A DNA stretch of 22,240 nt from DAIUFH01 sp036844705 (GCA_036844705.1 DAIUFH010000033.1:1-22240), one strand, 5' to 3'; positions 13,775-22,154 are shown, numbered from the stretch's first letter. Translations and numbers: made by a program. The notes: generated from the sequence alone by a model not told the origin.

Positions 13775-16119
13775 TTTTCTTCCACCTTCCTAATCAAAGC
13801 ATGTTCCAATACTTCATCCATTTTCTTAACCAGTACAAATTCCATTTTCTTTTTAATTCTTTCAGGAATTTCCTCTAAATCCTTGCTGTTTTCAAAAGGT
13901 AATAATACCTTCTTTATTCCCATTCTATGTGCAGCCAAAAGCTTTTCTTTTATACCACCGACAGGTAATACTCTTCCACGCAGTGTAATCTCACCTGTCA
14001 TAGCCATATCTCTATAGATTGGAGTATTGGAAAGTGCAGATACTACAGCAGTAGCTATGGTGATGCCCGCAGATGGACCATCCTTTGGAATTGCACCTTC
14101 TGGTACGTGAATATGGATATCCATATCCTTATAAAAATCGGGTTCAATATTTAACACATCAGAATTGGCTCTAATATAGCTGATACCAGTCATGGCAGAT
14201 TCCTTCATCACGTCACCCAGCTTTCCTGTAAGTTGAAGCTTACCTGTGCCTTTCATAGTTGTCACTTCAATCGAAAGAGTCTCTCCTCCAACTGCAGTCC
14301 ATGCCAACCCATTGGCCACACCAATCTGATTTTCTTCTTCTACTTCATCAAATCTATAGATTTTAGGACCCAGATAATTCTCCAGATTACCTGAATTAAT
14401 CCTTACTGTTTTTTTATCCTCTTCAACTATTCTTTTAGCCGCTTTTCTACACAAATTGGCTATATTTCTTTCTAAATTTCTCACTCCGGCTTCTCTAGTA
14501 TAATAGTTGATTATACCTTTTAGCACGGATTCTGAGATATGAAACTTTTCACTATCTAAACCATGCTCCTTCATTTGCTTAGGGAGCAGATATTTTAATG
14601 ATATCTGAAGCTTTTCTTCATCTGTATATCCGCTAATTCTAATGACTTCCATTCTATCCAATAATGGAGCTGGAATACTAGCTGTTGTATTTGCTGTAGT
14701 TATAAAGAATACCTTTGACAAATCAAAAGGAACATCTAAAAAGTGGTCTGTAAAACTTACATTTTGTTCAGGATCTAAAACCTCTAGCAATGCACTCGCT
14801 GGATCTCCCCTAAAGTCACTACTTACTTTATCTATTTCATCAAATAAGAATAATGGATTTCTGCTTCCAGCTTTTTTTATTGAGCTTATTATTCTACCTG
14901 GCATGCTTCCTACATAAGTTCTTCTATGACCTCTGATTTCAGCCTCATCTCTTACTCCACCAAGTGACATTCTTACAAAATTACGATTTAGTGATTTAGC
15001 TATGGATTTTGCTATTGAGGTTTTACCTACTCCAGGTGGACCAACTAAGCAAAGAATGGGTCCTTTCATACTATTGGTTAGCTTTCTTATGGCAATAAAC
15101 TCCAATATTCTTTCTTTTACATCCTCTAATCCATAATGATCTTTATCTAAGATACCTCTAGCTCTTTTTATATCTATCTTTTCCTTGGTTTCCTTATCCC
15201 AAGGCAAATCGACTATCCAATCAAGGTATGTTCGAATAACACCTACTTCGGCAGAATGTGGAGAGGTCTTAACCAATCTATCTACCTCTTTAAGTGCTTT
15301 TTCTTTTACCTCTTTAGGCATTCTAATTTTTTCTATTTTGAGTCTATACTCCTCTACATCAGCAGATATATCATCATCCTCGCCAAGTTCTTTCTGAATA
15401 GCCTTCAACTGTTCCTTTAGATAATATTCCTTTTGAACCTTGTTTATTTGTTTCTTTACTCTTTGATTAATTCTGTCCTCTATTTTTAACAACTCAATCT
15501 CTTTTTGCAAGATTCCATGCAGCACTTCTAGCCTTTCATAAAAATCAAAGGTTTCAAGTATTACCTGGTCATCTTCCTGTTTTAAGAATATATAAGATGA
15601 TATAACATCTGCAAGCCTACCAGGATCTTCAATATCTGAAATTGATAACAAGACCTCTGAAGATACCTTTTGATTCAATGATATATATTCCTCTAAATCA
15701 TCTATTACTAACCTCATGGCTGCTTCCATATCCTGATTTAACTCTACCTTTTCAGAATCATATGTCATATCTTCTATCTCAGCCTCAAAATATGGAGTCG
15801 TCTGAGTTATTTTTTTCACCTTACCTCTGCTTAAACCCTCTACCAATACTCTGATACTGCCTCCAGGTAGTTTTAACATTTGCTTAACTCTTGAAACTGT
15901 TCCCACTTGATAAAAATCATCCACATCAGGTTCGTCTACCTTCGGATTTATCTGAGTACATAAAAGTATAAGAGAATCATCTATCATGGCTTTTTCAAGT
16001 GCCTCAATAGATTTTTCTCTACCTACATCAAAATGAATTACCATATGAGGAAATATCGATATTCCTCTTAAAGGTATCAACGGTAAAGTTTTCAGTTCTA
16101 TTGTATACGGGTTATTCAT
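13771..16119 (-). CDS. lon: ATP-dependent protease La (Lon)
   Basis: 782-residue LonA protease that degrades misfolded and regulatory proteins in the cytoplasm as a hexamer. The N-terminal substrate-binding domain begins LPLIPLRGISIFP (12-24). A coiled-coil segment lies around 205-245. Walker A GPPGVGKTS (360-368), Walker B LFLFDEID (423-430), sensor-2 region GVRNLERNI (545-553). The proteolytic dyad is Ser683 in PKDGPSAG and Lys726 in GGIKEKLLAAHRMG. Length matches LonA. Start ATG with GGGAGGTG upstream. It lies between clpX (terminator at 16270-16285) and ysxC (4-bp overlap), so it probably has its own promoter in the structured 168-bp gap. Confidence 0.98.
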   Translation of the reverse strand: MNNPYTIELKTLPLIPLRGISIFPHMVIHFDVGREKSIEALEKAMIDDSLILLCTQINPKVDEPDVDDFYQVGTVSRVKQMLKLPGGSIRVLVEGLSRGKVKKITQTTPYFEAEIEDMTYDSEKVELNQDMEAAMRLVIDDLEEYISLNQKVSSEVLLSISDIEDPGRLADVISSYIFLKQEDDQVILETFDFYERLEVLHGILQKEIELLKIEDRINQRVKKQINKVQKEYYLKEQLKAIQKELGEDDDISADVEEYRLKIEKIRMPKEVKEKALKEVDRLVKTSPHSAEVGVIRTYLDWIVDLPWDKETKEKIDIKRARGILDKDHYGLEDVKERILEFIAIRKLTNSMKGPILCLVGPPGVGKTSIAKSIAKSLNRNFVRMSLGGVRDEAEIRGHRRTYVGSMPGRIISSIKKAGSRNPLFLFDEIDKVSSDFRGDPASALLEVLDPEQNVSFTDHFLDVPFDLSKVFFITTANTTASIPAPLLDRMEVIRISGYTDEEKLQISLKYLLPKQMKEHGLDSEKFHISESVLKGIINYYTREAGVRNLERNIANLCRKAAKRIVEEDKKTVRINSGNLENYLGPKIYRFDEVEEENQIGVANGLAWTAVGGETLSIEVTTMKGTGKLQLTGKLGDVMKESAMTGISYIRANSDVLNIEPDFYKDMDIHIHVPEGAIPKDGPSAGITIATAVVSALSNTPIYRDMAMTGEITLRGRVLPVGGIKEKLLAAHRMGIKKVLLPFENSKDLEEIPERIKKKMEFVLVKKMDEVLEHALIRKVEEK

Positions 16120-16143
16120 ATCACACCTCCCTGCTGTTTTAGG

Positions 16144-16207
16144 CGCAATTTGCTACACAAATTTATTTGCTCCCTTTGGGCACATCGTAAATTTGGTGCT
16201 AATTGCG
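16144..16207. repeat. Imperfect inverted repeat in the lon leader
   Basis: 16144-16165 (starting CGCAATT and ending AAATTTA) is inversely repeated at 16188-16207 (TAAATTT to AATTGCG) with a 2-nt length difference and a few mismatches. The 22-nt centre contains its own CCC/GGG pairing. The whole would form a long cruciform or an RNA hairpin between the candidate promoter and the lon ribosome binding site. Confidence 0.6.
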
Positions 16208-16261
16208 TTTGACCTGCCATTGATTTACAGAAAATACACTGTAAATCGGGTTAGGTCAAAC
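16207..16261. repeat. Nested inverted repeat between clpX and lon
   Basis: GTTTGACCT (16207-16215) pairs with AGGTCAAAC (16253-16261), and inside it GATTTACAG (16222-16230) pairs with CTGTAAATC (16239-16247). All arms are perfect 9-mers. A 6/5-nt internal bulge separates the two stems and the loop is 8 nt. It abuts the preceding inverted repeat, sharing one base. Confidence 0.75.
16231..16259 (-). promoter_or_regulatory. Candidate sigma-A promoter of lon inside the nested repeat
   Basis: Minus strand: -35 TTGACC (16259-16254), a 17-bp spacer, and -10 TATTTT (16236-16231). The -35 overlaps GGTCAAA, the heptad bound by CtsR in Firmicutes. A second GGTCAAA lies on the minus strand in the other arm (16214-16208). 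The classical CtsR site is two close direct heptads, whereas here they are inverted and 39 bp apart, so CtsR control is only a possibility. Confidence 0.4.
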
Positions 16262-16285
16262 AAAGAAAAGCTCACAAATGTGAGC
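16262..16285 (-). terminator. Terminator of clpX
   Basis: GCTCACA (16270-16276) and TGTGAGC (16279-16285) form a tight stem, followed on the minus strand by TTTTCTTTG. It starts 3 nt after the clpX stop codon. Confidence 0.8.
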
Positions 16286-16287
16286 CT

Positions 16288-17568
16288 TTAAGATGCAGAT
16301 TCCTTACTGCTGGATTTCTTTGACCTACTCTTCTTTTTCCTATCAGAAAGTACCAAAGTAGGCTCTCCCTTGTTTTCTATTGTTTCCTTTGTTATAACAC
16401 ATTTTTCTATATCATCTCTATTAGGAATCTCATACATTATATCTAACATAACCTCTTCGATTATGCTTCTAAGACCTCTGGCACCTGTTTTTCTTTCAAT
16501 GGCCTTTTTAGCTATCAACCCTAATGCATCCTGTTCAAATTCAAGCTCCACATCATCCATTCGTAACAGTTCCCTATATTGCTTTACTAATGCATTTTTA
16601 GGCTCTGTCAATATTTTTATTAATGCTTCATTATCTAGCTCTTCTAGTGTAACCAATATAGGCAACCTACCTACAAATTCGGGAATTAGTCCAAACTTAA
16701 GTAAATCCTCTGGCTGCAATTCCTTCAATAATTCGCCTACATTGTTCATAGTCTGAGTTTTGATATCTGCACCAAATCCCATAGATTTTTTACCTGTTCT
16801 TGCTTGAATTATCTTATCAAGTCCATCAAAAGCTCCACCAACTATAAATAAAATATTGGTTGTATCTACTTGAATAAATTCTTGATGAGGATGCTTTCTT
16901 CCACCTTGTGGTGGAACATTAGCAATAGTACCCTCAAGAATCTTCAATAAAGCCTGTTGAACACCTTCACCACTAACATCTCTTGTTATAGATGGGTTCT
17001 CTGACTTTCTTGCTATTTTATCTATCTCATCTATATATACTATGCCCTTTTCCGCTCTTTCTATGTCATAATCTGCAGCTTGAATAAGCTTTAATATTAT
17101 GTTTTCCACATCTTCTCCTACATATCCAGCCTCGGTTAAAGAAGTGGCATCAGCAATCGCAAAAGGAACGTTTAATATCTTAGCCAGTGTTTGTGCCAAT
17201 AATGTTTTACCTGATCCTGTTGGTCCAATCATCACTATATTGCTCTTCTGTAATTCTAAATCATTGTTTTTTGATGGCTTTTTGTTTATTCTCTTATAAT
17301 GGTTATAAACTGCCACAGCAAGTGCTCTTTTGGCTCTTTCTTGCTTGATTACATACTCATCTAATGTCTCTTTAATTTTAGAAGGTTTTGGGACTTCGTT
17401 AAGATCATAATCATATGAATCTACAAATTCCTCTTCTATAATCTCTTGACATAGTTCTATACATTCATTACATATATAAACGTTAGGTCCTGCAATAAGC
17501 CTTTTTACCTGATCCTGTGGCTTGCCGCAGAAAGAGCATCGCAGCTGTTTATCATCATTTTTAGCCAT
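16288..17568 (-). CDS. clpX: ClpXP unfoldase subunit ClpX
   Basis: 426-residue AAA+ unfoldase that recognises, unfolds and feeds proteins into ClpP. The N-terminal zinc-binding domain has Cys11, Cys14, Cys33 and Cys36. Walker A GPTGSGKT (115-122), Walker B IVYIDEID (176-183). A ClpP-docking loop MGFGA (263-267) replaces the common IGF with MGF. Arg-finger region GLIPEFVGRLP and sensor-2 GARGLRSI are intact. The C-terminus is a Ser/Lys-rich tail, a little longer than usual. Start ATG with GAGGTG upstream. It lies 69 bp after clpP and is followed by a terminator. Confidence 0.98.
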   Translation of the reverse strand: MAKNDDKQLRCSFCGKPQDQVKRLIAGPNVYICNECIELCQEIIEEEFVDSYDYDLNEVPKPSKIKETLDEYVIKQERAKRALAVAVYNHYKRINKKPSKNNDLELQKSNIVMIGPTGSGKTLLAQTLAKILNVPFAIADATSLTEAGYVGEDVENIILKLIQAADYDIERAEKGIVYIDEIDKIARKSENPSITRDVSGEGVQQALLKILEGTIANVPPQGGRKHPHQEFIQVDTTNILFIVGGAFDGLDKIIQARTGKKSMGFGADIKTQTMNNVGELLKELQPEDLLKFGLIPEFVGRLPILVTLEELDNEALIKILTEPKNALVKQYRELLRMDDVELEFEQDALGLIAKKAIERKTGARGLRSIIEEVMLDIMYEIPNRDDIEKCVITKETIENKGEPTLVLSDRKKKSRSKKSSSKESAS

Positions 17569-17637
17569 GGGCTCACCTCACTTTAAATTATCGGAAACAA
17601 TTGCTATTCAATTGCATCACACCACTTAAAACAAATC

Positions 17638-18234
17638 TTAACTTTGTTTTAAGTCTCTATTTTGAACAACTTCATCTATAATACCATATGCAACAGCCTC
17701 TTTTGCTGTCATAAAAAAGTCTCTGTCAGTATCTTTTGAAACCTTTTCTAAAGGCTGACCTGTTCTTTCAGATAAAATTTCATTCAATCTATCTCTCATT
17801 TTCAATATTCTTTCAGCATGAATTCTTATATCTTCGGCTTGACCTTGAGTACCTCCCAAAGGTTGATGTATCATTATATCTGCATTTGGTAATGAAAGTC
17901 TCTTTCCTTTCGCACCTGCTGTAAGTAGGAACGCACCCATACTAGCTGCCATACCAATACATATTGTTGAAACATCCGGTTTTATATATTGCATTGTATC
18001 ATATATAGCAAAACCAGCACTTACCGAACCACCAGGACTGTTAATATATATTTGTATATCCTTATCCGGATCTTCCGCTTCTAAAAATAATAATTGTGCT
18101 ACTATTAAATTGGCTGTAACATCATTAATTTCTCCACCAAGAAAAATTATCCTTTCCTTTAAAAGTCTAGAATAAATATCATATGATCTTTCACCACGAT
18201 TAGTTTGTTCAACTACCATTGGTACCAATGCCAT
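17638..18234 (-). CDS. clpP: ClpP protease proteolytic subunit
   Basis: 198-residue serine peptidase S14 that forms the tetradecameric degradation chamber. Catalytic triad Ser98 in GMAASMG, His123 in MIHQPLGG, Asp172 in TDRDFFM. The N-terminal ALVPMVVEQTNRGERSYDIYSRLL segment is typical, and the propeptide is short. Start ATG at 18234, 14 bp after the tig stop, with GGAGG upstream. It is co-transcribed with tig and probably with clpX. Confidence 0.98.
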   Translation of the reverse strand: MALVPMVVEQTNRGERSYDIYSRLLKERIIFLGGEINDVTANLIVAQLLFLEAEDPDKDIQIYINSPGGSVSAGFAIYDTMQYIKPDVSTICIGMAASMGAFLLTAGAKGKRLSLPNADIMIHQPLGGTQGQAEDIRIHAERILKMRDRLNEILSERTGQPLEKVSKDTDRDFFMTAKEAVAYGIIDEVVQNRDLKQS

Positions 18235-18248
18235 GACAATCCCTCCTA

Positions 18249-19535
18249 TTATTTAAAATTAACCCTTGATAAAAGAAGGTCTATTACCTTACTATTTGTT
18301 ATACCCGCCTTTAAGAAACCTAAATCGCCCTTCTTCATATCAGCTATAAATTTCTCTTTATTTTCCTGTTTATATTGGTCTGCTAGTTTTTCTAGCTCAT
18401 CATCTAGTTCTTCATCAGAAACTTCGATATTTTCTTTCTTACCAATAGCCTCTAATACAATGTCAGCTCTGACTCTTTTTTCAGCTAAAGGTTTTAATTG
18501 ATCTTTGAGTCCTTCCAAATCTGAGCCTGTTAGTTCTAGGTATTTATCCAATTCTAGGCCTTGCATTCTCACTCTATATTCAAAATCTGCAACTTCGTTT
18601 TCAACTTGAGTATCAATCATTCCTTTTGGAATATCAACCTTTGCATCCTCAACGACCTTGTCTACTACTTTATTTTCCAATTCAACTTTTTCTTGCTTCT
18701 TAAAATTTTCTTCCATTTTAGTTCTTAAATCATTTTTATATTCTTCTAAAGTATCGAACTCACTTACATCTTTTGCAAATTCATCATCTAGTGCCGGAAG
18801 TTCTTTTGTCTTGATATCCTGAATTGTAACCTTGAATAAAGCAGGTTTTCCTTGTAAGTTTTCTACATGATATTCTTCGGGAAATGTAACATTTACGTCT
18901 ACTACTTCACCCTTATTATGTCCTATAAGCTGTTCTTCAAAGCCTGGTATAAAGCTATTTGAGCCTATTTCAAGTTGATGATTAGTTGCAGTGCCACCCT
19001 CAAATTGTTCCTCATCAACAAATCCTTCAAAATCTATAGTCAATATATCTCCATTTTGTGCTTCTCTATCGCCAGCATCTATCATTCTGGCATTCATGTC
19101 TTGAGTTGTCTTTAGCTCTGACTCTACCATTTCGTCTGTAACATTATACTCTATTTTTTCTAATTCTATACTTTCATAATCTCCCAGTTCAACCTCAGGT
19201 TTAACGTCTACATGAATCTTAACTACAATAGGTTCGCCTTTTTTAATTTCTTCTACATCTACATGAGGAGTATCTACAACACTAAGTTCTAATTCTTCTA
19301 CTGCACCTTCGTATAATTTTGGCAACAAAGCATTGATAGCATCTTCATAGAAGAAATCCTCTCCATAATTCATGTCTATTATTTTCTTAGGAACCTTTCC
19401 TTTTCTAAACCCAGGTATATTAAATCTCGATCTGTTCTTTAAGAAAGCCTGATATACAGCATCCTCGAATTCATCTGATGCTAGTTCAATATTAAAATAT
19501 ACCGTATTTTTCTCTTTTTTTTCAAATACTGCCAT
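18249..19535 (-). CDS. tig: Trigger factor
   Basis: 428-residue ribosome-associated chaperone and peptidyl-prolyl isomerase that shields nascent chains at the exit tunnel. The ribosome-docking signature GFRKGKVP is at 42-49. The FKBP-like domain spans about 155-245 (GDILTIDFEGFVDEEQFEGG, then SFIPGFEEQLIGHNKGE), and a long helical C-terminal chaperone domain follows. Length is normal. Start ATG at 19535, with AGGGGG 10 nt upstream and an extended -10 promoter at 19583-19591. It heads the tig-clpP-clpX-lon-ysxC cluster. Confidence 0.97.
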   Translation of the reverse strand: MAVFEKKEKNTVYFNIELASDEFEDAVYQAFLKNRSRFNIPGFRKGKVPKKIIDMNYGEDFFYEDAINALLPKLYEGAVEELELSVVDTPHVDVEEIKKGEPIVVKIHVDVKPEVELGDYESIELEKIEYNVTDEMVESELKTTQDMNARMIDAGDREAQNGDILTIDFEGFVDEEQFEGGTATNHQLEIGSNSFIPGFEEQLIGHNKGEVVDVNVTFPEEYHVENLQGKPALFKVTIQDIKTKELPALDDEFAKDVSEFDTLEEYKNDLRTKMEENFKKQEKVELENKVVDKVVEDAKVDIPKGMIDTQVENEVADFEYRVRMQGLELDKYLELTGSDLEGLKDQLKPLAEKRVRADIVLEAIGKKENIEVSDEELDDELEKLADQYKQENKEKFIADMKKGDLGFLKAGITNSKVIDLLLSRVNFK

Positions 19536-19582
19536 ACGTAATGGACCCCCTAAATATTTTTAGATTTAGTTTTTTCTATAAC

Positions 19583-19591
19583 ATTATATCA
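19583..19591 (-). promoter_or_regulatory. Extended -10 promoter of tig
   Basis: The minus strand reads TGATATAAT, a perfect extended -10, about 48 nt before the tig start. No clear -35 is present, but a perfect 18-bp palindrome lies just upstream at 19611-19628. Confidence 0.55.
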
Positions 19592-19610
19592 TAATATTTA
19601 AGCAACGGAA

Positions 19611-19702
19611 GCAATTTCTAGAAATTGCTACACACCGCTGCAACGAGGTGAAGGACTTTCTGACCCTACTATATCGCCTCGTTATAACATAACAATATTG
19701 TT
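19611..19702. repeat. Cluster of palindromes between tig and tRNA-Leu
   Basis: GCAATTTCTAGAAATTGC (19611-19628) is a perfect 18-bp palindrome. AACGAGGTG (19642-19650) is inversely repeated at 19675-19683 (one wobble). AACAATATTGTT (19691-19702) is a perfect 12-bp palindrome. Together they fill the space between the tRNA-Leu terminator and the tig promoter. No ORF with a ribosome binding site is present. It may be a small dispersed element or a regulatory region for tig. Confidence 0.55.
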
Positions 19703-19713
19703 CAAAGCATAGT

Positions 19714-19741
19714 AAAAAAACCAATGGTATAACCACTGGTT
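19714..19741 (-). terminator. Terminator of tRNA-Leu
   Basis: AACCAGTGG pairs with CCATTGGTT (19733-19741 with 19719-19727, one wobble) around a 5-nt loop, followed on the minus strand by a run of T residues (7 T's ending at 19714). It is directly downstream of the tRNA CCA. Confidence 0.88.
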
Positions 19742-19746
19742 TCATC

Positions 19747-19830
19747 TGGTGCGGGATAGAGGACTTGAACCCCCACGTCAATGACACTAGATCCTAAGTC
19801 TAGCGCGTCTGCCAATTCCGCCAATCCCGC
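19747..19830 (-). tRNA. tRNA-Leu(TAG)
   Basis: An 84-nt class II tRNA read on the minus strand. The acceptor stem GCGGGAT pairs with ATCCCGC, followed by discriminator A and an encoded CCA. The anticodon stem CTAGA/TCTAG holds loop CTTAGGA, giving anticodon TAG (leucine, CUN codons). The long variable arm and a T-arm with GGTTCAAGTCC are as expected for Leu. Confidence 0.97.
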
Positions 19831-19860
19831 ATAACAAGCACTAACAATGCTCACTTTATA

Positions 19861-19888
19861 ATTATAACATCCAGATGATTTTTGTCAA
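19861..19888 (-). promoter_or_regulatory. Strong sigma-A promoter of tRNA-Leu
   Basis: Minus strand: -35 TTGACA (19888-19883, perfect), a 16-bp spacer, and -10 TATAAT (19866-19861, perfect), with a TGn extension. It lies 30 nt upstream of the mature tRNA and is the best promoter in the window. Confidence 0.88.
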
Positions 19889-19934
19889 ATATTTTTTTAT
19901 AACAAATTCTATTGGTAGAATATCACATCCATTC

Positions 19935-20768
19935 CTAAAAGGCAATAATCACTCCACCATCATTGACATAGCCTGTACTAAGACCTTTAGTTTCGACTAT
20001 TATTATATCTTTAAAATTGTATTTTTTAAGACTTTCTTTTAAATCTAAGGCTTTCTGAAGCGCATTGGCATGAGAAATAGCCACAATTCTTTCCTCAAAT
20101 TTAACTCCGGATTCACCTATACTCTCTACCAATTTTTTAAATGCTTTATTGCTTCCTCTTGCCTTATCAACAAGCCCTATATTGCCATCAGGAGTAGCAC
20201 ACATAACAGGTTTAATGTTTAAGGCATTGATTATTAATCCTTTAGTCTTAGATATTCTTCCATTCTTAATCAAGTTATCCAAGTTTTCTGATATAAAATA
20301 AGTCTTCATATCTTCTATAAATTTTTCTACCTTTTCAACTATTTGCAGATTTGATATTTTTTCATCTATGGCATCCTTGATTTTTATAGCTATAAGAGTC
20401 TCTCCTACACTTGCTGACTTTGAATTGAAAACATGAATAAATTTATTAGGATGCTCCTCCATGACCATATCCTTTGCCAAAAGAGCACTATTATATGTGC
20501 CAGATAATTGCTCCGAAATTGTAACTACAAAAATATTATCTGCATCTAGATATTCCCTTACAAAATCACCTGGTGATGGACATGAAGTCTTTATTGGATT
20601 TGAACTTGCATTCATTTCCTTAATTAATTCCTGTACGTCCAAATCTTTATCATCAATAAAGGTGTGATGGTCAACATCTATCTTAAAGGGAACAAGGCTT
20701 ATATCCATATTCTCCTCCAATATGCTATTCAGATCACAACTACTATCAGCTACAATTTTATAATCCAT
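19935..20768 (-). CDS. DegV family fatty-acid-binding protein (second copy)
   Basis: 277-residue DegV protein, likely a FakB-like fatty-acid carrier, paralogous but clearly divergent from the copy at 1059-1919. Seen are KIVADSSCDLN at the N-terminus, TSCPSPGDF, ISEQLSGTYNSA, NSKSASVGET, LIKNGRISKT then INALNIKPVM, ISHANALQ and a short C-terminal GYVNDGGVIIAF. Start: a GTG at 20789 is in frame and abuts the glmM stop codon, but AGGAGG lies 6 nt before the ATG at 20768, which is preferred. It is 21 bp after glmM and so co-transcribed with it; no fakA is near. Ligand is unknown. Confidence 0.9.
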   Translation of the reverse strand: MDYKIVADSSCDLNSILEENMDISLVPFKIDVDHHTFIDDKDLDVQELIKEMNASSNPIKTSCPSPGDFVREYLDADNIFVVTISEQLSGTYNSALLAKDMVMEEHPNKFIHVFNSKSASVGETLIAIKIKDAIDEKISNLQIVEKVEKFIEDMKTYFISENLDNLIKNGRISKTKGLIINALNIKPVMCATPDGNIGLVDKARGSNKAFKKLVESIGESGVKFEERIVAISHANALQKALDLKESLKKYNFKDIIIVETKGLSTGYVNDGGVIIAF

Positions 20769-20789
20769 TTCATTCCTCCTAATTTCCAC

Positions 20790-22139
20790 TTATTTTGTTC
20801 CAATTCTTTCTTCGATAAAATTTGCCAGATTCTGCGCTATATTTGTTATTTCTTCCTGATCTTTTCCCTCGATCATCACTCTTACCAACGGCTCAGTACC
20901 AGAAGGTCTGATAACTACTCTTCCGTCACCTTTAAACCTCATTTCAATCTTTTCAATCTCTGCCTTTATTTCTGAATTATCCATATATTTATATTTAAGT
21001 TCATTATCAACTTTTGCATTTATCAGCACTTGTGGATAATTCTTCATCACATCATTGAGCTCTGATAATGATTTGTTTGATTGTTTCAATACTTCCAATA
21101 AGTGTAGTCCTGTAGCTAGACCATCGCCGGTAGTATTGTAATCCAGAAAAATAATATGGCCTGATTGTTCTCCACCTAATGAATAACCACTCTTTAACAT
21201 TTCCTCTAGAATATACCTATCTCCTACTGTTGTTTTAACTATGTTCATATCATTTTCTTTAAGATATACATCTAGCCCCATATTGGTCATGACTGTTCCT
21301 ACAACTGTGTTATTTTTTAATTTCCCCTTGTTTTTTAAATCTGTTCCACAAATAGCAAGTATATGATCACCATCAACAATTCTGCCCTTTTCATCAATAG
21401 CTATGATTCTATCAGCATCTCCATCGAAGGATAGTCCTATATCAGCTTTTGTATCTAAAACTAGTTGTTGAATAATAGATGGATTGGTTGAGCCACATTT
21501 ATCATTTATATTTATACCGTTAGGGCTTGTATTTATTGCTATAACATTTGCACCAAGTTCTTTTATTATTTCAGGACCTATTTTATAAAGGGCACCATGA
21601 CCTAAATCCATTGCGATGGTTAGTCCACTTAAGTCCATACTAATTGAAGATTTAAGAAACTCCTTATAGTCCCTAGCCCCATTGTCTTCAATATATACCC
21701 TTCCAATTTTATCTTTAATTGGTCTTATATCGATTTCTTTATCATTTAATATTATATCCTCAATCTTATCCTCTACTTCATCAGGAAGCTTTAATCCTTC
21801 ATAGTTAAAGAATTTAATACCATTGTATTCGCCGGGATTATGCGATGCAGATATGACAACTCCTGCCAGAGCCCTATATTTTCGAGTCAAATATGCTACA
21901 GCTGGTGTTGGTATGACTCCAAGAGAGATTACATCCAACCCCATCGAGCAAAACCCAGCCGTTAATGCAGCTTCCAGCATATCTCCGGAAGCCCTTGTAT
22001 CCTTTCCAATCAATATTTTGCCTTGACTTTCTTCCGTAAGTATATATGCTCCTGCCCTTCCTATTTTATAGGCAAATTCAGGAGTTAAATCCTTATTGGC
22101 AATACCTCTTACTCCATCTGTACCAAATAATTTACTCAT
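20790..22139 (-). CDS. glmM: Phosphoglucosamine mutase
   Basis: 449-residue alpha-D-phosphohexomutase that converts glucosamine-6-phosphate to glucosamine-1-phosphate on the way to UDP-GlcNAc and peptidoglycan. Begins KLFGTDGVRG (3-11). The phosphoserine loop is VVISASHNP with Ser99. The Mg-binding loop DGDADR has Asp239, Asp241 and Asp243. The sugar-binding GGEQSGH loop and phosphate-binding RPSGTEP (about 411-417) are intact. Start: a TTG at 22157 is in frame, but AGAGGGGG lies 6 nt before the ATG at 22139, which is preferred and matches the family N-terminus. It is followed by degV. A heptamer repeat array sits where its promoter should be. Confidence 0.97.
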   Translation of the reverse strand: MSKLFGTDGVRGIANKDLTPEFAYKIGRAGAYILTEESQGKILIGKDTRASGDMLEAALTAGFCSMGLDVISLGVIPTPAVAYLTRKYRALAGVVISASHNPGEYNGIKFFNYEGLKLPDEVEDKIEDIILNDKEIDIRPIKDKIGRVYIEDNGARDYKEFLKSSISMDLSGLTIAMDLGHGALYKIGPEIIKELGANVIAINTSPNGININDKCGSTNPSIIQQLVLDTKADIGLSFDGDADRIIAIDEKGRIVDGDHILAICGTDLKNKGKLKNNTVVGTVMTNMGLDVYLKENDMNIVKTTVGDRYILEEMLKSGYSLGGEQSGHIIFLDYNTTGDGLATGLHLLEVLKQSNKSLSELNDVMKNYPQVLINAKVDNELKYKYMDNSEIKAEIEKIEMRFKGDGRVVIRPSGTEPLVRVMIEGKDQEEITNIAQNLANFIEERIGTK

Positions 22140-22154
22140 TTTATTCCCCCTCTT

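Noticed and set aside
16207..16261. Integron attC-like site (nested palindrome with GTT-containing arms)
   Set aside because: The arms do not show the RYYYAAC/GTTRRRY core pair, no cassette genes or integrase are near, and the site lies inside a conserved clpX-lon arrangement.
19584..19787. 67-codon open frame on the minus strand overlapping tRNA-Leu and the palindrome cluster
   Set aside because: It overlaps the 3' half of the tRNA and its terminator, lacks a ribosome binding site, and its translation has no recognisable pattern.
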